Shown here: positions 45,972-55,916 of the stretch, piece after piece
Position numbering within the stretch: the stretch's first letter is position 1
Layout of the letters: each line of letters opens with the position of its first letter
Notes under the pieces: generated by a model
Databases searched by the model: none
Told to the model about the DNA's origin: nothing
What the model saw: the letters and a program-made list of their open reading frames with translations, nothing else
Assembly: GCA_966250375.1 (NCBI GenBank)
Contig: CBINHE010000010.1
Span: forward strand, 1 to 64,000
DNA length: 64,000 bases
Source: CAMLDH01 sp966250375
GTDB lineage: Bacteria > Pseudomonadota > Gammaproteobacteria > Burkholderiales > Burkholderiaceae_D
Direction: 5' to 3'
Made by a program: the position numbers and the translations under genes

Positions 45972-46709
45972 TCACTTTGCAGGATGCGGATCGTCTTTGA
46001 CGATTTCACGATAGCGAAATACGCTGTGCTCGTGAATGTATCCGTCGCGCCCGACGATGCTGCTGCCTTTCAGATTCAACGATTTCGGATTGGGAAAACC
46101 CAATACGCGAAATACTGCTGTCGATAAACGACCTTCTGGAAGCGAGTCTTTGAAGCCCCAGAGACTCATGAGAAACATGAAGATAGGAGGTATTACAGCA
46201 ATCATTAGAACAAGGCTTTTATCATGGCTAAAATCTGATCCATCAATAATCGAAAATATCCAGAACCCAAAATATATGCATACTGTCCCCCAAAGCATCC
46301 ATTTCATATTGTTTCTAAATTCCGCCCAAATACCTCGCCCGGTGTTATAGGGCATCCAAAGCAATCCATCCGAGGGGCGAAGAACGGCATAGGCATACAG
46401 CGCCTCCGTTTGACTCTCTTGTTTGGCAACCACTGCCTTTACGTAATCGCCCTCACTAAAAAACACTCGTGAGAAGGTGCCTTGTATCAGATGATCGCCT
46501 ACGTAACAAGCAAAGGTGTCAACGTCCTCGCCTTCATAATTTGCGACCATCGCCGCATTGACGGCTGTGCCGAATTGGTCAGTCGCCGCCCCCGCGATAC
46601 CGGCGATGGCATTTCCCATGTTCTGTTTCGGTGCTAACAGATTTAACGTGCTGGCTCCCACTCGGAGTGCGGAAACCTTACCTTCGATTAAAAACAATTC
46701 GGGTTGCAT
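45972..46709 (-). CDS. Tandem membrane paralogue 3, probable VasX-type immunity protein
   Basis: 245 residues. Conserved ends. Type A helix pair (WGTVCIYFGFWIFSIIDGSD), but with a connector (SDFSHDKSLVLMIAV) different from paralogue 1, so even within a type the loop varies. Starts 7 bp after the stop of paralogue 4. Confidence 0.75.
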   Translation of the reverse strand: MQPELFLIEGKVSALRVGASTLNLLAPKQNMGNAIAGIAGAATDQFGTAVNAAMVANYEGEDVDTFACYVGDHLIQGTFSRVFFSEGDYVKAVVAKQESQTEALYAYAVLRPSDGLLWMPYNTGRGIWAEFRNNMKWMLWGTVCIYFGFWIFSIIDGSDFSHDKSLVLMIAVIPPIFMFLMSLWGFKDSLPEGRLSTAVFRVLGFPNPKSLNLKGSSIVGRDGYIHEHSVFRYREIVKDDPHPAK

Positions 46710-46716
46710 GGCATGT

Positions 46717-47427
46717 TTATTTTGCGGAATGCGGATCGTCTTTGACGATTTCACGATAGCGAAATACGCTGTGCTCGTGAATGTATCCATCGCGCCCGAC
46801 GATGCTGCTGCCTTTCAGATTCAACGATTTCGGATTGGAAAAACCTAGCGCTCGAAATACTGCTGTCGATAACCGGCCTTCTGGCAAGGAGTCTTTGAAA
46901 CCCCAGAGACCCATTAATAAAGTCAAAAAAGGAGACGCCATAAGAAACATCAAAAAAAATCCCATTTCCAGTGAGAGTGCGTAACAAATAATCGCAATCA
47001 AAGTAATTGGGATCAGAAAAAATAAGAAAAACGCCCATTTCATATTGCTTTTTAGTTCTGCCCATACTCCGCGCCCAGTGTTATAGGGCATCCAAAGCAA
47101 TCCATCCGAAGGGCGAAGAACAGCATGGGCATAAAGTGCCCTGGTCTGGCTCTCCTGTTTGGCAACCACAGCTTTCACATAATCACCGTCACTAAAAAAT
47201 ACCCGTGAGAAGGTGCCTTGTATCAAATGATCGCCTACGTAACAGGCAAAGGTGTCAACGTCCTCCCCTCCATAATTGGCGGCAGTGCCGAATTGATCGG
47301 TCGCCGCTCCGACGATACCGGCGGCGGCATTTCCCATGTTCTGCTTCGGCACTAACAGATTTAACGTGCTGGCTCCCACTCGGAGTGAAGAAACAGTCCC
47401 TTCGATTAAAAACAATTCGGGTTGCAT
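46717..47427 (-). CDS. Tandem membrane paralogue 4, probable VasX-type immunity protein
   Basis: 236 residues, the most divergent copy. Six residues (NAAMVA) are deleted before NYGGEDVDTFACYVGDHL. The helix pair is of a third type C (FLFFLIPITLIAIICYALSL, then FFLMFLMASPFLTLLMG) with almost no charged connector. Outer parts still match the other copies nearly residue for residue. Starts 7 bp after the stop of paralogue 5. Confidence 0.75.
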   Translation of the reverse strand: MQPELFLIEGTVSSLRVGASTLNLLVPKQNMGNAAAGIVGAATDQFGTAANYGGEDVDTFACYVGDHLIQGTFSRVFFSDGDYVKAVVAKQESQTRALYAHAVLRPSDGLLWMPYNTGRGVWAELKSNMKWAFFLFFLIPITLIAIICYALSLEMGFFLMFLMASPFLTLLMGLWGFKDSLPEGRLSTAVFRALGFSNPKSLNLKGSSIVGRDGYIHEHSVFRYREIVKDDPHSAK

Positions 47428-47434
47428 GGCATGT

Positions 47435-48163
47435 TTATTTTGCAGGATGCGGATCGTCTTTGACGATTTCGCGATAGCGAAATACGCTGTGCTCGTGAAT
47501 GTATCCATCGCGCCCGACAATGCTGCTGCCTTTCAGATTCAACGATTTCGGATTGGGAAAACCTAGCGTTCGAAATACTGCTGTCGATAACCGGCCTTCT
47601 GGCAATGAGTCTTTGAACCCCCAGAGCCCCATGAGGAACAAAAAAGGAATGCCGAGTAAAAAAAAGAAAAAGTCTTTTTGGGTCATTTTTTCTTCTGAAA
47701 GAAGATCAAAAACATATAACCCTATGTAGCTTATCAAGCCCAGCCAAAACATCCACTTCATATTGTTTTTAAACTCGGCCCAAATACCGCGTCCCGTGTT
47801 ATAGGGCATCCACAGTAATCCATCCGAGGGGCGAAGAACAGCATAGGCATAAAGCGCCTCGGTTTGACTCTCCTGTTTTGCGACCACTGCCTTTACGTAA
47901 TCGCCGTCATTAAAGAACACCCGTGAGAAGGTACCTTGTATCAGATGATCGCCTACGTAACAGGCAAAGGTGTCAACATCCTCCCCTCCATAATTGGCGA
48001 CCATCGCTGCATTGGTGGCAGTGCCGAATTGATCGGTCGCCGCTCCGACGATACCGGCGGCAGCATTTCCCATGTTCTGTTTGGGCGCTAACAGATTTAA
48101 CGTGCTGGCTCCCACTCGGAGTGAGGAAACCGTCCCTTCGATTAAATACAATTCTGGTTGCAT
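47435..48163 (-). CDS. Tandem membrane paralogue 5, probable VasX-type immunity protein
   Basis: 242 residues, first of the array in transcription order, 11 bp behind the effector stop. Conserved ends; type B helix pair (WLGLISYIGLYVFDLLSEEK, FFLLGIPFLFLMG) like paralogue 2. Being next to the toxin it is the best candidate for the cognate antidote, the other four perhaps guarding against variant toxins of sister strains. Confidence 0.78.
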   Translation of the reverse strand: MQPELYLIEGTVSSLRVGASTLNLLAPKQNMGNAAAGIVGAATDQFGTATNAAMVANYGGEDVDTFACYVGDHLIQGTFSRVFFNDGDYVKAVVAKQESQTEALYAYAVLRPSDGLLWMPYNTGRGIWAEFKNNMKWMFWLGLISYIGLYVFDLLSEEKMTQKDFFFFLLGIPFLFLMGLWGFKDSLPEGRLSTAVFRTLGFPNPKSLNLKGSSIVGRDGYIHEHSVFRYREIVKDDPHPAK

Positions 48164-48174
48164 GGCATGTTCAC

Positions 48175-50985
48175 TTATTTGATTTCCTGATAGGCGGAGT
48201 ACAGAGTCTTGAGTTCTTCTTCCTGCGTCGAATAAGGGTCTTTACTCCAAAAGCCTGTTTTTGTTTTGCGGAATGTGCATCGTTTGCACCAATTTTCAAG
48301 GGAGTCATCGAGAATAAACACACGGATACCAACTTCACCGACCGTAAGTGCAAAACCTGCCAAGTTAAGCCGCGCCACCCAGCGCAGCAGAGCGACACGC
48401 TCACCCAATTTGACTAAGCCTTCAGCAACGGCAATGGCTGTCCTTTTTGCCATGGACTTTTCTGCTACCTTGAGCGACAGCCGTGTGACCCAGGTGCCAC
48501 AGTAGGAGAGGCCAGCGGCTATGGCGAAAGCACCTCCTCCAAAGCCAACGACAGCACGAACTGAGTAAATAGCTTTAAGCCAGCTATTATTCTTCTCTTG
48601 CATGGCCGCCTGCCTATCAAACCATGCCCCAATCAACCCCGCCCCACAGCTAAAGAACCCCGATGCCAATTTTAGTCCGCCACGCACGGTCTCCCCCGCG
48701 CCACGAATGGCGGCACGGCTGGCGCCTTCCGCACTTGCGATATCGGGCGCGTTTTCCCGAATCAGCTTGGCGCCAGTGTAAGCAAGGTCGAGTGACGCGC
48801 CAATCAGTGCAAATGCCGCCCCAGTCTGTTTTAAATAGTCCTCGCTGGTTTTATTGCTTTTGAGCGACTGGCTGGTGAAGTTGATGGCTTCCAGCAGCGT
48901 CACGATTGCCCCGACCCGAATTTGGTGGAAATTCGAGGTATGGCCTTTGGCCAAGGCATCGTCCAAGGTCTTGGCAACCCGTTCACCGGCCTCCTTGGCT
49001 CTGGCCGCAGCTGCTTTTGAATCGATCTGGCGCGGAGTGCCTGTTTCTGTCGTGGTGGCGACGTTGGGACCAGGCACCTTTATTTTTTTACCCGGATTTT
49101 TCGGATCGTCGATTTCCACCATGCGGGGCTTGTGCGCGTTTTCGGGGTCGATGCGATACATCAGTTCTTCAAGCCGTAGTTGTTCCGCAACCAGCCCTGT
49201 ACGGCCGCACAGGACAGCGCCAAGGCCAGCAACCAGCTTGACGTCCATGGCATTGCCCAACCCTTTCCTGAAAACCGTGCGCCCGATTTCGGAGATTTTC
49301 TGGTAAGCCAACGCCTCGAATTTCGAGTTGAAACCTGCGCCGGTTTGTTTCGTATTCCGAATATATTCATCCCACGCTGAATCCACGCTTTTAAAAGCGC
49401 CGATTAACCCTTTGGCGCTTTTCTGCACCAATGCCCAGTTGATCATGTCTGGCGTTGGGGTTCCTGCTGCGGCTTGTTTTGCTTGTGCGATTGCCTGCTC
49501 TGCTTCTTTTATGATATTGCGCTGATTGAAAGTGAATGCCCGCATGAAAAGGTTTTTGCGGTCGATGGTGGGTGAGGTAATCCATTTGTCCAGTTGGTCA
49601 GCACATTTCTCGATACCGCCCATGCCAAAGGTACAGGCAGCCGCTTGCGCTTGAAAATCAAAGCCTGATTTTGGCTGGAGGGGATCATAGGCGTCAAAGG
49701 CATCATAGAGGCGGCCTGCCATCAGCCATTTCAGGTGATCGTCTGTCCGTGCGGTGCTGGCATTTTGCTTGGCAGTGTCAATCACCGTATTCAACCCTGT
49801 ACTCAGGGCCGTCATTTCGTCCGTATCCAGCAAGGGCGCATATTTATCTTGCCAGCGCTTTGGTGCATTTGCTTTTGCTTCTTGCATCAGCTTTGCATAG
49901 TTCTTGTCGCGCGTTGCACGGAGTGTGGAGACATCCGCTTCAATAGCTTCGGCCTCTTTGGTGCGGCCATGGGCGCGCAGCATTCGGGCTTGGCTTAAGC
50001 GATTTTCTTGCCGCTGTTCGCTCCAGTCACGGCTATGATCAAGAAATGCTTTGTTGTCGATGATGGCCGCTGTTTCAATACCATTCTTCACTTCCTGAAT
50101 GGCTTCATATACAGCGCTTTTACTCTCATTGCTAACTTGATTTTTGTCTTTCTTATTCAGAAACGCCTCAATCGGCGCTAGCGCATCATTCCTGAAATCA
50201 TTGAGCTCCTGCGTAATGCCGATATGGTCGTACACGACGAAGCTCGCAGCGCCACGGCGGCGCATGCTCTGGTAAAGCGGCTTCAGCCGATCCGCAGCGG
50301 GTTTGTTGCCATTTTTCCCCAAATCGGGATAAGCGGACGGGGCCGGTGGGAACAACTGGTTTTCAAGGCAGCGGCCCAGCGGTGAGTTCCGTGCCTGCTC
50401 CCCCTGGTTATGCAGAAGCCACTCTGTGGTGTTCTTGTGCACTTCGTCAGCCAGCATCGCGTGCGGCTGCTTGGTCGTGCCGTCCAGCCACGCTTTCGGA
50501 TTGAAGACTTGCATCTTCTTCTTCGCGACCATGCCGTCCGGGTCTTTCTTGTATTCGGCCAGCTTGTCCTTGGTCAGGGGGCTGGGCGTAAACAGGAAAT
50601 AGACCTTTTCGATCTCGCTGGCGTGCTCAATGGAAACCATCGATGCGTCGATGCCGCAGATGTCGGGCGCGCAGGTGAATTGGATCTTGGTGGCAGGCGG
50701 AGCATCCTCCGGGAATTTGTAAAGATACGCGTCTTCTGTCACCAGATAGCATTCCCAGCTTTTGATGCCCTCCCGGTCGATCAATACGTACAGGTAGCCC
50801 GGTCGCAGCATTGCCGGAACATACTTGCCCTGCGTAAGAGCCAGGTCGGACACGCCATCGCCGAGACGGGCTGGCAGCGCGGGTATGCCGCTTAAATTTT
50901 TCATGTCGTCGGCGAGCGCCACGCTGTAACGCAGCGGCAGGATCATCAGCCCTTTTTTGTCGCAAAATTTGCAGTCTTTTTTCAT
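48175..50985 (-). CDS. VasX-like T6SS effector, probable membrane-pore toxin
   Basis: 936 residues. The N-terminus MKKDCKFCDKKGLMILPLRY followed by RPGYLYVLIDREGIKSWECY is the opening of the VasX N-terminal region family (T6SS effectors loaded onto VgrG by a DUF4123 adaptor). A long helical middle follows. The C-terminal quarter has several hydrophobic helices (about 720-745, 760-785, 800-830, 845-895) such as VVGFGGGAFAIAAGLSYCG, as expected for a colicin-like pore former, then a short soluble tail. By family knowledge it would dissipate the target cell membrane potential. It starts 22 bp after the adaptor and is followed by the immunity array. ATG at 50985 chosen over 51048 because the family motif begins there. 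Confidence 0.82.
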   Translation of the reverse strand: MKKDCKFCDKKGLMILPLRYSVALADDMKNLSGIPALPARLGDGVSDLALTQGKYVPAMLRPGYLYVLIDREGIKSWECYLVTEDAYLYKFPEDAPPATKIQFTCAPDICGIDASMVSIEHASEIEKVYFLFTPSPLTKDKLAEYKKDPDGMVAKKKMQVFNPKAWLDGTTKQPHAMLADEVHKNTTEWLLHNQGEQARNSPLGRCLENQLFPPAPSAYPDLGKNGNKPAADRLKPLYQSMRRRGAASFVVYDHIGITQELNDFRNDALAPIEAFLNKKDKNQVSNESKSAVYEAIQEVKNGIETAAIIDNKAFLDHSRDWSEQRQENRLSQARMLRAHGRTKEAEAIEADVSTLRATRDKNYAKLMQEAKANAPKRWQDKYAPLLDTDEMTALSTGLNTVIDTAKQNASTARTDDHLKWLMAGRLYDAFDAYDPLQPKSGFDFQAQAAACTFGMGGIEKCADQLDKWITSPTIDRKNLFMRAFTFNQRNIIKEAEQAIAQAKQAAAGTPTPDMINWALVQKSAKGLIGAFKSVDSAWDEYIRNTKQTGAGFNSKFEALAYQKISEIGRTVFRKGLGNAMDVKLVAGLGAVLCGRTGLVAEQLRLEELMYRIDPENAHKPRMVEIDDPKNPGKKIKVPGPNVATTTETGTPRQIDSKAAAARAKEAGERVAKTLDDALAKGHTSNFHQIRVGAIVTLLEAINFTSQSLKSNKTSEDYLKQTGAAFALIGASLDLAYTGAKLIRENAPDIASAEGASRAAIRGAGETVRGGLKLASGFFSCGAGLIGAWFDRQAAMQEKNNSWLKAIYSVRAVVGFGGGAFAIAAGLSYCGTWVTRLSLKVAEKSMAKRTAIAVAEGLVKLGERVALLRWVARLNLAGFALTVGEVGIRVFILDDSLENWCKRCTFRKTKTGFWSKDPYSTQEEELKTLYSAYQEIK

Positions 50986-51007
50986 CGTGATTATTGATTG
51001 GCAGGCG

Positions 51008-51934
51008 TTATTCGTTGGGGGCAGTCGGCGATAAAAGCGCGATTCCATCGGCTTCCAGAACGTCTTTCAGTGAGAAGGAACGTTCGCGCACCAGTTGCAG
51101 CGCACGTAGCCATTGCGGCTGGCGCAGGATGCTTTCGCCGCTACAGACAAGGTGGCAGGCCAGAGTAGCTTGATCCTCCTGCCTGGGCAGGCCGTAGGTG
51201 TGGGCCATCTTCAAGGCGGCATGCAGCGCAGGTTCGGTCCGGTCATCCAGCGGATATCCGTCTTGCCACAGTGCGCGCAATGCGAGGTTGAAGGTTTCAA
51301 TCCCTTGCAGGGATACCCATTGGGCGCTGCTGATGCTCATGCGGATGTAGGCGGGTTTGTCGGGCAAGGGGCCGTAGTCTTGCGCGTTGAGCGCGATGCG
51401 TTGGTTGCCCCAGTGCTGATAGCACCAGTGGTCTATGCCGTTGAACAGTTGCGCCATTTCTACCGGTTGGAGCAGACGGGGCAGATGGTGCATGACGCGC
51501 GGATCGAAGAACCGGAAAAAAACACGCATACCGATTTTGATGCGCAGGTCGAGATGGCGGGTCAGATGCCTGGCAAGTTTTGCGAACGGCAGACGGCTAA
51601 ACAGGATGGCGCAGATCGCTTGCCCTTGTCCTGGGCGCTGCGCTTCTTCTGCGGCTTGGGCGAGGTAGCTTTCGATGAGACTCGACGCGCCGGCATCCAG
51701 GCGCACCAACAGCGGCGCTTCGTCCGGTGTCGTCTCGAATAGCGGATCGATCAGTGGCAAGCGCTCTGCCACATGGCCTTCCAATGCATCCAGCTCCTCC
51801 AGCAAAGGAAAGCCGATCATCCGGTCGATCAGGATGTCGCAGTGGCCGTATTCGTTCAAATGCGCCTGGAACGATGCGTCGATGAAGGGTGACGTGAGTG
51901 CGGGGGGCGAAAATTCGGGGGGCGACAATGACAT
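51008..51934 (-). CDS. DUF4123 T6SS effector adaptor (Tap/TEC type)
   Basis: 308 residues. DUF4123 features: an N-terminal YGHCDILIDRMIGFPLLEEL region, PLLVRLDAG, then RVFFRFFDPRVMHHLPRLL (about 170-190), the conserved FRFFDPRV block of the family, and a C-terminal helical lobe. Cytoplasmic chaperone that recognises the effector N-terminus and delivers it to the VgrG tip. It lies exactly between vgrG (7 bp away) and the effector gene (22 bp away), the canonical order. Confidence 0.88.
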   Translation of the reverse strand: MSLSPPEFSPPALTSPFIDASFQAHLNEYGHCDILIDRMIGFPLLEELDALEGHVAERLPLIDPLFETTPDEAPLLVRLDAGASSLIESYLAQAAEEAQRPGQGQAICAILFSRLPFAKLARHLTRHLDLRIKIGMRVFFRFFDPRVMHHLPRLLQPVEMAQLFNGIDHWCYQHWGNQRIALNAQDYGPLPDKPAYIRMSISSAQWVSLQGIETFNLALRALWQDGYPLDDRTEPALHAALKMAHTYGLPRQEDQATLACHLVCSGESILRQPQWLRALQLVRERSFSLKDVLEADGIALLSPTAPNE

Positions 51935-51941
51935 GGCAGCC

Positions 51942-54695
51942 TTATTTTTCTACACCGGCTGAACCGGCGTCACTCGCGCCGGCCAATTTCATCTTGCACG
52001 GCTTGGCTGTCCCTTTGGGCAATTCAAGCGACGTACTGCCGCTGGCCGGTCCCGCCAGGTTAAAGGAACTCGCCTTTTGCGATTGCAGGCCCGGGTTGTG
52101 AATGTCGATCTGGTTGCCGACATGGATCAATCCGCCTTCGCCCTTGATCCACACGCCGCCTTCGGCTTCGATGATGTATTTGCCTTTCGTCTTGTGAACG
52201 ATATCGTCGTTTGCTTCCACCAAGTATTTGCCCGTCAGGACGCGCTGTTGCATATCGCCTTTGGCGACGGTGATTTTGAAGGTGTATTTGATCTTGGCTT
52301 TGCCGCCATCGACGAACAGGCTGGCCGACTCGCCAATGTTGTGAATCCAGCGCCGCCCGCTGGTCTGGTTGATGTCCCGTTGCGCAATCTGGTCGAGGTT
52401 GGTGTTGGCGGCCATGGTGACGCTGCGTTGGCTGGTGAGTGCGGTGCCGTCGGTGGAGCCGAGCATGAGTATGCCTTGCTTGCCGTGCTGATCGCCCTTG
52501 CCGCTTTTGCCTTGCGGGTCCGTGTTCAATCCCCGCTCCAGATTGTCGACCGCTTCCTTTAACTGGGTCTGGTGGCCGGTGTCGGCTTTTGCGCCGGGTT
52601 TGATGTCGTCATCGACCAGCTTGTTGTCGCGCCCCGTTTCCGGCAGATTGGCCTCGGCTTCGGCCGCATGATCGCCTTGGCGCTGCACTTGGTCCAGTGC
52701 GGCGGTGAGCACCTGGATGAGGGCGTCGCGCATCAGTTGCGGTCCACCGCCGCGTTTTTGCTGTTCGGTCGTCAGCAGCAGGGAGCATGCACGCAACGCG
52801 CCGGCGGCTTCGCTCGCCAGTTCATACCCTTCGCCGCGTGGATCGGATTTACCTACGTTGCGGGGCGTGCCTAGCCAACCTTGGTTGAATTCGGTTTGCT
52901 CGTGATTCGACATCAGCTGTGTGCTGATTTGCTTGGTCGTGTCATCGAAGCGGAGCTGGTTGTAGCCGGCGCCATGCACTTCTTTGCTCCTGGTGCCGGA
53001 TTGCGCTTTGTTGGCCGGCAGGCTGCCGACGCCGGAAAAGTGCGGCGGCATGCGGACGCCGTTGGGCACGCTGCCTATTGCAAGCGGCCGGTCGAGGTCG
53101 CCATAAAGAAAAATAATGCAGATTTCCTGGCCGATTCGTGGAATATGCTGCGTCCCCCAATTCGGTCCTGCCCATGGATACATGACGCGTACCCAGCAGG
53201 ATGACTTTTCGTTTTTTTCTGCGCCGCCTTGCGGATGGTTTTCAGGGAGCTGCCAGGTATATTCGACTTTGATGCGGCCGTATTCATCGGTATGGATCTC
53301 TTCGCCTTCGGGGCCGACGACGGTCGCCGTGACGAATGCCGGAGCGGTCGGCATCGCATAGTCGGTGTGCGCATAGGGAACGCGAATCGGGATGTCGCGC
53401 CGCGCGCAGGTCAGGCGGTTGGTGTAGGGATGTTGCGCGGGGTCTTCCAGCAGGCTTTGGCCATTTGCAAACCAGGGGGCAAGCGCATCCGGGATGAGCG
53501 GACGCGCGCGCAGCAAGTTGGCGAGTGCGGCTTCGTTTTGCATGAAGAAGTTGTTTTGCGCTTCGCACACGAGCGAGACGATGACGAAGTGCCGGCTTTC
53601 AGGCGCATCCTGGTTGTGCACGTCGTGCCTGGTCAGCTCAAAAGTGGTGAAAGGCGCCGCTGCGCGCACGGTGCTGGTGGCGTAAAACTGCTTGGTCTGA
53701 AAGTCGTGCGCTTCTTGCTGGATCTTTGCGTGGCGTTGGAGATCATCACCGCCGCCCGCGATGTAATTGGTGCGCGGGGTGAAATCTTTTAGCGTGGATG
53801 TGAGATGGTTGCCCGCTTCGCCTTGATCGATCCATGATTTTTCGCTGGCGCGATCGATGGAGACATTCTTGTATTCGAAGCTGGTCAAGCTGACCAGTCC
53901 GGATTGAATCTGCCGCAGCCCGCCCCATTGCGTAATCGTGTCTTGCGCTTCGGGGTCGCGTCCGCCTGAGAGTGTGCTGGCAAAGCGGATCCTGGGCTGC
54001 AGTCCGGGCTGCACGCCGGATTGGCTATCGGCGATCACCATCGTGTGTACAGGGATGCCGTTATCATTTTTAAATTCAAAATAATAGAACATGCCGTATT
54101 TCGCCATGAGCCGTTCGACGAAATGCAGATCGGATTCGTATTGGTTGCAGTACGACAGCGTGGGGTAGGTTTCAGACAGATGGAATTGAACGCGGAAGGT
54201 GCTTTGCACAACGGCGTTATTTTGAATATGACGATTAAACACGTCCTCGATGACATCGCGGACAGTCATGTCTTGCCGCACGCAGGCGTTATAGCTATGG
54301 GCCAAAACGGCCAGGCAGGGTTCAATGTGCATGACATACCGCGACATGCCGCCATCCGAAGAAAGCGCGCCAAATGCAGTGACGATCCCGGCGACTAATC
54401 GCTCGCTGCCGTCGGCTTGCAGAATGGCGAGCTGGGCGGGTTTGCCAATGATTTTTTTTGCCTTGATAAATGCATCGGGCGACAACACCTCGACTTGATA
54501 TAAGTAAGTCGAGGAAATTTTTTCGATTCCGCGCAGGTGATGCGGCAGCAGGAGATCCGGCGCGATGCCGCTGTCATCGGGAAATGTCAGCGTGAACAAT
54601 CGATCGTTTTGTGTGAAGGGGGAGGCAAAAGACTTCAGGAGGTTTTTTGCGATCTCAGGCAGGTTAGGCAGCGAGGACGAATAGCGTGGATTCAT
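51942..54695 (-). CDS. vgrG: T6SS spike protein VgrG (TssI) with C-terminal extension
   Basis: 917 residues from ATG 54695; the longer frame to 54812 has no VgrG homology at its start. N-terminal gp27-like part (HHLRGIEKISSTYLYQVEVL; YNACVRQDMTVRDVIEDVF; ESDLHFVERLMAKYGMFYYF), then the gp5-like spike region with WVRVMYPWAGPNWGTQHIPR and GQEICIIFLYGDLDRPLAIG, then a DUF2345-type C-terminal extension (about 650-890). Forms the trimeric puncturing tip of the T6SS. First gene of the effector operon, so it probably carries the VasX-like toxin. No separate enzymatic domain is visible in the extension. Confidence 0.93.
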   Translation of the reverse strand: MNPRYSSSLPNLPEIAKNLLKSFASPFTQNDRLFTLTFPDDSGIAPDLLLPHHLRGIEKISSTYLYQVEVLSPDAFIKAKKIIGKPAQLAILQADGSERLVAGIVTAFGALSSDGGMSRYVMHIEPCLAVLAHSYNACVRQDMTVRDVIEDVFNRHIQNNAVVQSTFRVQFHLSETYPTLSYCNQYESDLHFVERLMAKYGMFYYFEFKNDNGIPVHTMVIADSQSGVQPGLQPRIRFASTLSGGRDPEAQDTITQWGGLRQIQSGLVSLTSFEYKNVSIDRASEKSWIDQGEAGNHLTSTLKDFTPRTNYIAGGGDDLQRHAKIQQEAHDFQTKQFYATSTVRAAAPFTTFELTRHDVHNQDAPESRHFVIVSLVCEAQNNFFMQNEAALANLLRARPLIPDALAPWFANGQSLLEDPAQHPYTNRLTCARRDIPIRVPYAHTDYAMPTAPAFVTATVVGPEGEEIHTDEYGRIKVEYTWQLPENHPQGGAEKNEKSSCWVRVMYPWAGPNWGTQHIPRIGQEICIIFLYGDLDRPLAIGSVPNGVRMPPHFSGVGSLPANKAQSGTRSKEVHGAGYNQLRFDDTTKQISTQLMSNHEQTEFNQGWLGTPRNVGKSDPRGEGYELASEAAGALRACSLLLTTEQQKRGGGPQLMRDALIQVLTAALDQVQRQGDHAAEAEANLPETGRDNKLVDDDIKPGAKADTGHQTQLKEAVDNLERGLNTDPQGKSGKGDQHGKQGILMLGSTDGTALTSQRSVTMAANTNLDQIAQRDINQTSGRRWIHNIGESASLFVDGGKAKIKYTFKITVAKGDMQQRVLTGKYLVEANDDIVHKTKGKYIIEAEGGVWIKGEGGLIHVGNQIDIHNPGLQSQKASSFNLAGPASGSTSLELPKGTAKPCKMKLAGASDAGSAGVEK

Positions 54696-55081
54696 GAGCG
54701 GATCTTTGGGAGTGTCAGACGTAGGGGGCTGATCGCAGATATTCTTTGGACAACGCCGGCGATACGGCAAGCCTGTTGAACCGTATCTTGCAAGGCGCAA
54801 GGCGCGACGCATACAACGAGTTACTTTGGATGCATATTGGCAATATTATATGCTTATCAACAACTGATTTGTTAAAAATGACATGAGTGATTGCGTCTGC
54901 AAGCGCTATCCTCACTTGCGAGCGGGTAACGACGATTTCATCGGACAGCTTGAACGCATGCTTGAAGTCGTGCAGGCCCGATGTGAAAATAGGAAAACTA
55001 CGCCGTACTCAGTGAACCATTTGCGCGAGAAGTTGGAACGGACTCTGGCGCCCGATACTCCTAACTCGTTGCGGGTATTTC

Positions 55082-55291
55082 AGGACGGCCGTCCGGACCT
55101 GTTGCGATCGGCAGTTCTTTCCATTGGCAACCCATATACAGCAGCCGCAAGAGGTAGTTGAAGATCGCATGCAAGGTCAGTTTTGGCGCCGGGCCGCGAG
55201 CCCCGACGATCAGATGGGGCAAGACAAATTGCGTAAACTGCGCAAGGCTCAAATGCGTCGGAATCCGTTGCCAGTGCTTGCTCTTCGCCAT
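55082..55291 (-). pseudogene. N-terminal part of an IS5-family transposase
   Basis: Starts MAKSKHWQRIPTHLSLAQF and continues through LPHLIVGARGPAPKLTLHAI, NYLLRLLYMGCQWKELPI and PDGRPEI, the DUF4096-like N-terminal region of an IS5-superfamily transposase. Homology ends at about 55082 and the catalytic part is missing. The catalytic part of the same transposase type is at 40926-41340, same strand, on the far side of the T6SS island. Confidence 0.8.
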
Positions 55292-55496
55292 CTCGAACGC
55301 CAAAGCGATCAGATTTTAGCGTAGTTCATGACGAGGACCGCAATCGTAGATGGGCTGCGGATTCCAGACAAATTCAGTGCCCAAAAGAACCCGCAATCAG
55401 TTGTGACTGATCCACTGACCAGCTTTCCAAATTGTCGTCAGTTCCTTTAGTCGCTGGGTCATTCACTCAGCTATGCCGCACAGGCAGGCTGAACCT

Positions 55497-55600
55497 TGGC
55501 AGTCATGTTCATCGACTTGGACCGCATCAAGAACATCAATGACAATCTCAGCGATGCCTTTGGAGACAATTATGCGGGCGACGTAGCGACACTTATGTTC
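55497..55600 (+). pseudogene. Fragment of a GGDEF domain (N-terminal side)
   Basis: The + strand translation AVMFIDLDRIKNINDNLSDAFGDN matches the substrate-binding start of GGDEF domains, normally FIDLDRFKxINDxxGHxxGD. It decays into frameshifted sequence after about 35 residues and has no GGDEF motif. The remaining 54696-55916 outside this scrap and the transposase piece shows no gene I can support. Confidence 0.6.
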
Positions 55601-55916
55601 ATGCCGACCGCATCAGGAACGCGATAGCAGCGCTGGAAAATCAGAATCGCGCACGAGCCTCGACGGCGGTTGGATTCATCGTAGATAACGGTGCCATCGC
55701 GTGATGCTGGATTGTTGAATTGCCGCTCACTAATGCGCTGCAGCATGCTCGCTGGTCGTAATCAATACTCGGTTCAGTTCGGCTTGCGCCACTACTGCCG
55801 AGTTCGGTACTCTGAAATTCAGGCTTGGCTGCGGCTCGTAATCACGCCCCGATACGCATTTTTGGCAAAGTCCAGCAATGCCCCCACCTATTTCCCATGT
55901 TGCCTGGAGAGTGATG

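Noticed and set aside
54883..55161. A 92-codon + strand frame upstream of vgrG
   Set aside because: No recognisable domain, no ribosome site, and its second half lies over the transposase piece on the other strand. Could be a gene fragment but not supportable.
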